DNA of 21,955 bases from positions 444,925 through 466,879 of the forward strand of contig BLXT01001108.1 of NCBI GenBank assembly GCA_019648995.1, read 5' to 3'. This stretch comes from Plakobranchus ocellatus. Lineage: Eukaryota > Mollusca > Gastropoda > Plakobranchidae. Shown here one piece after another: positions 1 to 8,300 of this stretch. Both the position numbers and the translations under genes were made by a program. The notes beneath the pieces were generated by a model. The model searched no databases, was not told the DNA's origin, and worked only from the letters and a program-made list of their open reading frames with translations. Positions within the stretch are counted from its first letter, which is position 1; each line of letters starts with the position of its first letter.

Positions 1-394
1 TACCCCCTCTATACACACCCAACCTGCCCCATCCTCTTCTTTTTAGTGTCTACGTCTCTCTCTGAATTAACATTTTTCATTCTCACATTTTCTTATTATT
101 TTGTATTTCAGTTTCCCTCTCTGCATACAATTTTTTTTTTATTTTTCTCTTTTGCCTTCAATCTTTCTTGCGCTCTAAAAAAATCTCCGCTATCTATCCT
201 TCTTAATTTTTTTCTACCCCTCTTGTTCTCATTACATCGCATTCAGCGATGTGTAATTTCTAAAAGGTACTTACGCCGACGATTTTCTTTTGCACTTCGC
301 ATCTCTCCGTCCTTTTCATCTTTCTTTTTCATTTACCTCCTTTCTTTCTCTCGCTACCTACCTCCTCCTCTCCCACCCCTCACCTGACCCCTAT
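1..394. other. Pyrimidine-rich upstream DNA
   Basis: This stretch is strongly skewed to T and C on the + strand, with repeated TTTCTTT, CTCTCTC and CCTCC runs. It is open in one frame for over 100 codons, but that translation is only Phe, Leu, Ser and Pro from the base skew and matches no family I know. I see no gene here; it is probably low-complexity intergenic DNA. Confidence 0.5.
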
Positions 395-543
395 CGAGGC
401 GGTGGCACAATGGCCAGCGAGTCCGCCCTGAGATTTGCAGGGACATCAGAGTACTCTGTTGCAGGGACTATTCTGTCGCGGACGGAGGGCCTGAAAGTCT
501 GAGATCACTTTGTTGTGGACGGGCTGTATATAAAAAAAAAAAC
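395..543 (+). repeat. SINE copy lacking its B box (same family as intron 17 copy)
   Basis: The segment matches the SINE at 17481-17644 in order: GGTGGCACAATGGCCAGCGA (A-box side), GAGTCCGCCCTGAGATTTGC, then GGAGGGCCTGAAAGTCTGAG, ATCACTTTGTTGTGGACGGG and a TATATAAAAA tail. The part holding the B box and the following ACTGGTGCCTGGCCTGAT is missing, and about 25 unrelated bases sit in the middle. It is therefore a degraded copy without a complete internal Pol III promoter. No clear target-site duplication was found. Confidence 0.75.
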
Positions 544-589
544 CAACAAAAAACCTCACTTTCGTAGGCCTACCTCCAAGCCTGCTAAC

Positions 590-640
590 AGCGCTTGGCC
601 TGATGAGGCCAAAAAGTCCTGATACCAACAAGTTATAGAG
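590..640 (+). repeat. Fragment of the same SINE's 3' body
   Basis: TTGGCCTGATGAGGCC followed by AAAAAGTCCTGATACC and AACAAGTTATAG aligns, with small gaps, to the intron-17 SINE segment TGGCCTGATGGAGGGCCTGA / AAGCCTGAGATCACC / TTGTTATGGA. It lies about 50 bp after the end of the previous copy, so the region may hold two overlapping or rearranged insertions. Divergence makes this less certain than the neighbouring copy. Confidence 0.45.
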
Positions 641-880
641 GGTTTGCATGACAAAATCAAATCTCTCTTTTATTCGCTCTACACCCCCCCACCCCCCTCT
701 TTTTTCTCGGTATTTGTTCGTCATTTTTCCATTGGTGCTTTAGTTTTTCTTCATGTCTGCTACAATGACCATCCAATTCAAGAGAAACATCAGGACCATT
801 TAGACATTCGACACAAACGCGTATATGGCGTGTATCATAGGACAGGCTGGCGACAACGTTTAAAAGAGTTTTTCTTTATG
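641..880. other. Upstream non-coding DNA
   Basis: No conserved coding block is visible on either strand. A C-rich patch around 681-697 is followed by T-rich sequence. Short open frames here match nothing I recognise. Confidence 0.4.
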
Positions 881-887
881 CTTTCGA

Positions 888-975
888 TCAGACTTACCCT
901 CACTGTATTTGGCAGGAGTTGAACCCGAGACTTCTCAATCCAGTGCGTCATTTATATCGATCGACGTACGCCAAT
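888..975 (-). repeat. tRNA-like remnant with a B box
   Basis: Read on the minus strand the segment contains GACGCACTGGATTGAGAAGT followed by CTCGGGTTCAACTCCTGCC. GGTTCAACTCC matches the Pol III B-box consensus GGTTCGANNCC at 10 of 11 positions. I could not fold a complete cloverleaf, and no good A box or acceptor stem is seen, so this is a tRNA pseudogene or tRNA-derived SINE remnant rather than a working tRNA gene. Confidence 0.4.
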
Positions 976-1847
976 AACCAATTGAAATGAAGACAACGTT
1001 TATTTTTCACAACATGAAACATGCTGAAGAACATGAAAAATAATTATTTGCTAAGAACCTTTGACTTTGTTTTCATTTATATTCAAATTCAGATGACAAG
1101 AAAGTATTTCAAGTTTGATTTTTTAAAATACAAAACCATATTGAAAAGAAAAGTAATAAATGAGGACAATCCAAACTACTGCGTTCTTTTTTTGTATTAC
1201 AGGCGGCACTTTAGAAAATAAAAAAATTACCAGCCAAAATAGATTTACATCAATATAAGACAAGTGACGTGAACACGCAACCCACTCTTAAATTAACAGT
1301 GCTGGATATTGTCACTCAATGATTATAAACCTGGAAGAATCTAAGTAAATGTCTTTGGGTCATGTAGTGTAACATGGAAAAATAAGCGGAAAGGTCAGGT
1401 TCATTTTTATGACACTTGAGCTTGGGCCCACCCATTTGTAAATAATGGCAATAATGAATAGGATGCGAAAGGTGCTAACTTCAATTCAAATAAAATTTAT
1501 ATTTGCTAACAGTGAAGAGTGGTGTAATGATTATTACCTTTTTGAAATCATCTGCGCCGACACATTTTTAGTCGCTAACTCCAGTATAAAACATGGCATT
1601 GAGGGAAATGAATTTAAGATAGAAATGGAAAAAAAATGAAACATAAATTAAAATTACTGATTTGTAGCCTCATAAAAATTATACACGAAAATAAACATTG
1701 TAATAATTATTGTAGTCCTGTTTTTCTTTTATCACCGACAGTCACCGGGTTGTAACGGAAATACCCGAAAACCTCCGGACGGCTTTGTTATTGTTGTATG
1801 CTGGGAGGACGAGACCCGACACATAAGCTTAGGCTCTAAAGGTTTTT
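976..1847. other. AT-rich intergenic DNA, no gene seen
   Basis: The sequence is AT-rich with short open frames on both strands, none giving a recognisable protein. It probably lies upstream of the ZSWIM8 transcription start and may contain distal regulatory sequence, but no specific site can be supported. Confidence 0.4.
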
Positions 1848-1892
1848 CAGTTCAGTTCTTTCACCCTATTTGGATGGGAAAGAACCAAACTG
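1848..1892. repeat. Imperfect hairpin upstream of ZSWIM8
   Basis: CAGTTCAGTTCTTTCACCC pairs with GGGAAAGAACCAAACTG across a loop of about nine bases. The stem is roughly 16 bp with one 2-nt internal mismatch and one bulge. It lies about 270 bp before the start codon. The stem is short for an animal pre-miRNA and no function can be assigned. Confidence 0.45.
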
Positions 1893-2018
1893 ACAAGGCC
1901 TAGATTATAAAATCGATAAGGCAACAGTTTTTATATTTGCCTCTAAAATGTGCCGCTTAAATGTTGCATGATTTTATATTGGAAATGATTTTTCACTTTT
2001 TAATCACTATTGTGTTTT

Positions 2019-2158
2019 AGATCTAGATTAATCTTCAGAGGTGAAAAAAAGGAGACGTCTGCTGTGAACTTGGATTCTCGGCCAACGGCCGTCGACCGAC
2101 CCAGTTTTCTTTGGGCTCGTCGACTTCAAGTGCATTCGAATTTTTTTTATCATCTAAT
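2019..2158 (+). promoter_or_regulatory. Probable 5' UTR / promoter-proximal region of ZSWIM8
   Basis: This stretch directly precedes the start codon and is richer in CpG than its surroundings (GGCCAACGGCCGTCGACCGA at 2080-2099). An in-frame TGA at 2042-2044 with no intervening ATG limits the coding region on this side. TTTTAG at 2015-2020 and CTTCAG at 2033-2038 could be 3' splice sites for an upstream non-coding exon, so the transcription start may lie further left. No TATA element or initiator can be assigned with confidence. Confidence 0.35.
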
Positions 2159-2333
2159 ATGGACTTGATGTTAGATCTAGATTGGGAGTGTGAGGCGGAT
2201 AGATTATCATTTGAAGACAGCCCATTTGAAGAAGATTCACTATGTTCAATTGGAAGTGAATCTGAAAATGTTGCGAATAACTGGAGAGGTTGGAAACGAC
2301 AAAATGGAGGACCCAACGTAGGCTCTAACAAAG
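2159..2333 (+). CDS. ZSWIM8: ZSWIM8 exon 1: start codon and acidic N-terminus (residues 1-58, phase 1 end)
   Basis: ATG at 2159 has A at -3 and G at +4, with an in-frame stop upstream at 2042. It opens MDLMLDLDWECEADRLSFED, which parallels the start of vertebrate ZSWIM8 (MELM... then SFEDSDRFEEDSLCS). The exon continues through FEEDSLCSIGSESE and NNWRGWKRQNGGPN, also family-typical. The donor is AAAG|GTGAGT, splitting a Glu codon after its first base. A second ATG at 2168 is in frame but the first fits the family better. Confidence 0.9.
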
Positions 2334-5300
2334 GTGAGTACGTACAGTAGATTCGATTGGAGAAAACAAGCCTTTGTTTGTCTCGCATTTCTGGGCAGGC
2401 AAGTATACAATTGACATGATGTGCTACAGAATTTGATGTAATTATCTCGATTTAATCATGATCTACAGGTATAGATCTAGATCTAGACTAGAATGAGATC
2501 TCACACTCTGTCACAGTGAATTTTGGCCTTTGTTGTGTTCAAATAATTCGGGCCTAGAATCTAGATCTAGATCATAGATCTAAATCCATCTTAGATCTAG
2601 GTAAAAGTCTTAGATCTAATCAAAAGTCTTAGATCTAATCAATAAGATGAATTGATCACGCTCAGAAGGATTTCCAAAGTGGGGGAACCAAAAAAAACCC
2701 AAAAAAAAAAAGTATCCCTCTTTACTTCTTTGCCTGAGATCTCAGTATCTTTTTCTCTTTTGTTACTTTCTTCAAATTCAATGAAATCATTTCTCTAAAT
2801 CTTGAAGCCGCAAGAAGATGCATGGAAATGAAACAGGAGGATTTCCACACCAGGGAACCATTAAAAAAAAAATACAATCCTTTTAAAAGCCTTTGTTCTA
2901 TCTGACAGTCACATCAAGCAGCATTAATGTTTTTCAGCTCTATTTAAAGGATGCCAAAGTGGTTTAATAACAATCACATTAGAAATCTATAGGGTTTCTC
3001 ATTTTTGTGTTGGAATAGTTGTCAAGTAGTTAAAAGCACAGGATGAGAATCATGTCTCTTAATTTTAAGTGGCTGTTGGTCACAAGTTGTAATCAATCTT
3101 ATTGCTAATCAAGAAAAAAGAAGAAAAATTTCAATATCTTTTTATGTTTTAAAAGAATATACCTAGAGCAAAGTAAATTGAGTCATGTAATTGGTCTAAG
3201 CAGTGGGGAAACGGGAAGAAGGGTCTTGATTTTTCTTGGCATATATGGCATTCTGAGGTAGTTCTCAATTGCTGTCCTTGCTGCCATTACTTTCACCCAA
3301 TCTTAAGAGGCCTAGCTGCCCATTTAGTGCTGTATGAACTCAGGGAAGGAATGAAAATTGTCTTGACCTTGACTTGGATTTGAACCTTTGTAGTCAACTG
3401 CCCTACCAGATGAGCCACCATTCCTACTGCTGAGTAATCTTGATGACCAAAAAAAAATATTCCCCACCTTTTTTTCCTAAAAGTCATAATTTCTTTTTAT
3501 TTTGTTTCACAGAAAGGCAAGTCACTCCTCTTGCAGAGCTTTCTGCAAAGGCAGTTGCATGCTACATACCATTTGAAGTTGTTGAGCACTTTCCTAAACC
3601 TATCCCAGAACCAATTCAATTGAGAATTGCATTTTGGAGTTTTCCAGAGAGTGAAGAAGATATACGGTAAGAAAAAGGCCGTATGTTTAAACTAAAATGC
3701 TTAGCAGCATAATTTTTTTGCAAGTATGTTATGATTCACTTTAATCCCATTTGAATTCTGTATATTGTCAATAAGATAAAGTATTTGTTTTAAACTTTTG
3801 AAAAACAAAAAAAGCGGAATTTTACTTTTTTCTTTCATCTGTTTTATACATTACTCTCTAATGGCCAAGTTTAAAATAAACATGTATGTTGTATTATTAT
3901 GCTTGTTATGGATTAGTAAAAACATGATAATGGTGTAAAAATATTTAAAAGATTATAGAAAAGGAACATAGAAAAAAAAATCAATAACATCTGTGTCATA
4001 TATCAATATCATTGTTATTCAAATAATGGCATTGCTAAAACATATTATGATTATGGTTACATAAAAAATAGTTATATGTTTTACAAAGTGACATACTAGT
4101 CCTAACTAAAAAGCAATTGATACAATGAAAGGCACACAATTAATCAGTTTTAAATTGTTTTGAACTTTTGAATAATTTCATACATTTTGCATCAAATCCT
4201 CGGTATGTTTTTTTTTAACGCTCTAGATTGTATTCCTGCTTAGCCAATGGCAGTGCAGATGAGTTCACAAAAGGTGAAAACTTGTATAAGAGCAAATGTG
4301 TAAAGGATACTTTACAGATAGGTAAGTTTAAAAAGGAACAAAGTTAATCTTAAAGTTAAGTGTGAAATCGGGTAAATGTGAAGTCAAGTATTAAGAAGAT
4401 TATCAATACTGCAAAAGAACATGACTATCCACTTAAAACTCATTAAAATAAAGTGGAATCACACATAAATATATTTTGTAATAAGGTTTCTTAGAAAAAA
4501 CTATAACCAAAGAAGCCTATAGGCAAAGTGATTTTATGTACACTGTTACTCCAATTTCTTTTCATAATTAGTCAAAACCGGTTATAATTGTAATTATTAC
4601 GTTAAAGGAAACTTAGGCAACATAGGAATTTCCTTTTTTCTCTTAAGAAATTTTACTATTCTAAGTCTTAATGGCACAATCATGACAGTAGGCTAGCAGT
4701 CCACCCTGAGCTATACAAGGACCTGTCTTTTGTGAGTTTGCATTCAATCCGCCATTGACGCTCAGGCCTTACAAGGGCCTTAAAGTCTGAGATCACCCTA
4801 TGATGGATGGACTATGGCACACAAAATGAAACTTTGCTGAAAATCAGTGGCTTAAAAGTAAAATCTGGCGTTATTACTTTGTTCTGAAATAACTTTTTTA
4901 TGGCACATCTTTAAAAGCCACATGAATATCCTGTGTATCAGAAGGCAATACATTTGTCTAGAATTGCACAAAATAATTGATATTGAAGATCTTCATGATT
5001 GAATTAACATTGTGATTGAAGAGGTAAATATTATGATTGCTTTATGCATAGAAAGTCCATAACATGTCTATGAAAGATTTGTTGGTAAGTAATTAAATCA
5101 TTTTTTAAAATTACTTGATCATATATATATGAGCCATTGTAAATGTGAGCAACCTGAATTATTTTGTGGACAAGTAAACATTTCATAAATATGCAACTGT
5201 AACTGCTTTTTCATCTTGTTCTGTAATCTACTGTATTCATATTAACCTTTTGAATGAATTAAAATTTTCTTTTGGATAGGTTTCCATTTGAGTGGCACAG

Positions 5301-8300
5301 TCTCCCAGAATGTTGCTCAGGGTCAAAGCAAAGGCAGCTTTAATGTTGCTGTGGTATTTGATAGGAGGCGGATATCCTCATGTACCTGCACCTGCGGCAG
5401 CTCTGCCTTTTGGTGTTCTCATGTCGTTGCTTTGTGTTTATTTAGAATCCATCAGGTAAGTTCATCCATATTGTTTTGTGTTTGCAGATTCATTAATATT
5501 TAAAGAGGAAAAATATTGCTGATGATATAAGAGGGGAGTGCATGTTTTTTTCCTGGTTGTTGAGCCACTTTGACAAAATATTCACATTTGCTTTATTATT
5601 ATTATTATTATTATTTATTTATTTTTTTTTTTGAAGAGATGAATATGCAGCACATGCTTTCTACAATTTAGGAGTGCAGGTTTTATTAAGTGCCATCTAT
5701 CTAATGATTTTTATTTCTAAAGTCCTGAAGATTGGCTTTTCGATTTGCCTTCTCGTTGAACTGACAAACAATTTGAGTCTATCTAGCATTGAAACATAAG
5801 TCATTGTCTGTTCTTTTCAAAAGAGAGACTTTTTTACTGCATAGAAAAATTTGAACACTCTGTCTGCTGTAGTCAAATGAAGTGCATATCTATTAAAGGC
5901 TAAACAGTACAAGGATTTTCTGTTTTTTTTTTTTTTTTTTTTGTCTTTGATTTTGTTTTAACTTCTATTTTAAAGCTTTTATTTTCAGTAGTTAGATATG
6001 TACCAAAAGTTGTAAAGATGAACCCAACTCTTTTTTCTTTTGTTTTAAAATAAAATCAGAATTAATAGATATATTTTTCACTTTTGAATTTTATTTTAAG
6101 GCTGGATCAGTGTGTTTACGTGCACCTGTATCAGAGTCATTATCTCGCCTACATCGCGATCAACTCCAAAAGTTTGCTCAGTATCTTATTAGTGAATTAC
6201 CACAACAGGTAAGTTAAAGCTACACCTGCCATATTTTGATGAATTGAATTTTTGATCTACCCTCATTTCTTCCATTCTTTGTGGTGTTCATTTGACTCAC
6301 ATTGAGGTCTTCTGTTGACAATGAAATCATCCAATATGGTTTGTGTTTCACATTAGCTATGTTTTAGGCACATTATCATTGTGATTACTTTTAATGGGAA
6401 TGTTGAAAATTCTTTTAAAAAGTTTTATTGCCAAAAATATTTTAAATAATTGTCACTCTTGATTTCACAGATCTTGCCGACAGCTCAACAGATTCTTGAT
6501 GAATTGTTGTCATCACAAGAAACGGCCATGAATACTGTTTGTGGGGCCCCAGGTTTGCTTTGAAATTATTAATCTCTATTTTATTGAAAGTTCTGATATC
6601 ACATCGTTCAAAGCAAATGTAATGCATATGTGCATGTGGGCATTAAAGAAAACAAATCTTGTTTTAAGAATGGTTCAACTTGAAGTAAGTTAATCCAGTA
6701 TCACATACTTTCCTTCAATCTTAATTGTAACAAAATGTCAACTGCTAAATACTGTGTAACAAAATGTTCTGCTCTTATGACTTGGAAAACAGTTCAGTTA
6801 TTTTGGCTTTCTGTGATTAATTATAATGCTTTGTTGATTGAGCTGGTAAAAAAAAAAATAATTCAAAATGCACTTTCAGATCCAACTGCTGGTCCCTCTG
6901 CAAGCGAGCAGACATCATGGTCTTTGGATGAATCTGCCCTCCATGCTAACATCAAGAATACTCTTGTCAAGTTTTGCATCCCCTCACCTATTGTATTTAG
7001 GTAAGTGACTTTTAAATCGTTAGAATGTTTATTTTACTTATTGTGAATCTTAAGATGTGATCTTAAGTACGCTTTAACAATTTTGGTGAAGAAATCTAAG
7101 CTATTCTCTTCATACTTTTATCTTGCAGTCACTCAAGCATTGCTTTCAAATCTTCTTTCCAGTGATGTGAATTACCTTACTGCTAGTGCACCTCCTGCAG
7201 CAACAGAATGGCAGAGCCTGTTACGCCCATTAAGGGGACGGGAGCCAGAGGGGATGTGGAATCTGCTGTCTATTGTGAGGGAAATGTTCAGGAGACACGA
7301 CAGCAACTCGGTACCCTTGTTAGAAATTTTGACAGATGAGGTGCTTCAGTGTGAACAGGTAAGAAATTAACCTTTTTCCCCCACTGCTTTGAATTCTGAG
7401 GAATGAAATAGAGGAGGTTTTTTGTTTTTTTTGTGTGTGTTTTTTGCGGACTTGTTTCTCTTTTTAAGTGGAAGTTGTAAAGTAAAAAAAAAAATTACAT
7501 TTGATATTTCACATTAATGTGTCGAGGTCACTCGAAATCGATTGTTTTCTCTTTGATGTTATGCTAGTTGAAGTTTTTGTTCTTAACAGAATGGCATTAG
7601 TGCCGCTTGGGTAACATAAAGAGCTTTAAGACATGCAGGGATATCATATGAATTCATAAACAATAGCTTGATATGCCAGAGGGTGATTATAGGCCTTAGG
7701 TGATCTAAAATGTGTTCTCTCTTTTTTTCATGGCAGCACATTATATTGATAATTAAGCTGCAATCATCAACTCAGATGTCGTTCATTTTTTTGTTTTTTT
7801 GTTTTTTTTTTCCTTCAGATTTTGATATGGTGGTTTAGCACAAAGGTTTCACCGAGTAATAATGCAACAGTTATCCATTGCAGCAGAGGCCCCAACTCTG
7901 CCATAGCAACACAAAATGCAGCTTCTAGCCTTTGTGATGAAATTGTGACATTGTGGCGACTTGGTGCATTGAATCCTAAGCTTTCGCCATACCAACGAAA
8001 AGATATGCTCTCAAAATTCAGAGACTGGCATGTAAGCACAATAGAAAAGGTGCGGAAAGCTCGTAGCAATACATCAAACTCGGCTTTCACCGGGCTAAAA
8101 AAAGGAGACGTGGAGACGTTCCCAGGTTTCAAACCTGCTGTGGAAGCCTGCGCTTTGACTTGGGATGACTATCCCATTCCAGGTGTAACATATTCTGAGA
8201 AAGATGGTTCGAGGTTTTTCTATCACTTTGGATCCAACAAACCACATGACAGTGATGCCAAAAAGCCGTCCCGGGTTCAGCCAGTGACTGTTTGCTCTCA

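Larger units (their letters stand above)
2334..3512 (+). other. Intron 1 (1,179 bp)
   Basis: AT-rich intron with three notable contents described separately: an AGATCT-dense patch, a pair of diverged direct repeats (GGATTTCC...GGGAACCA followed by A-runs, at about 2667 and 2837), and a tRNA-like minus-strand remnant near the 3' end. It ends in a pyrimidine tract and TTTCACAG before exon 2. Confidence 0.8.

Noticed and set aside
46..387. 113-codon open frame on the + strand
   Set aside because: Composition is only Phe/Leu/Ser/Pro from a T/C-rich stretch, with no family similarity; treated as low-complexity non-coding DNA.
595..612. Terminator-like hairpin TTGGCCT...AGGCCAA followed by A-run
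   Set aside because: This is animal DNA and the palindrome is better explained as part of the SINE body.
2111..2158. Longer N-terminus starting from TTG at 2111
   Set aside because: TTG is not a normal animal start. ATG at 2159 has a good context and matches the start of vertebrate ZSWIM8.
2035..2388. 117-codon minus-strand frame over exon 1
   Set aside because: Antisense shadow of exon 1; no recognisable protein and the + strand matches ZSWIM8.
7121..7162. Alternative exon 8 acceptor TCTTGCAG ending at 7128
   Set aside because: Its pyrimidine tract is good, but reading from 7129 in the carried phase reaches TGA within 12 codons; 7163 gives the conserved SDVNYL.
8094..8112. Shared AAAAAAAGGAGACGT in exon 9 and in the 5' UTR (about 2044-2058)
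   Set aside because: The 15-base identity does not extend and is probably chance around an A-run.
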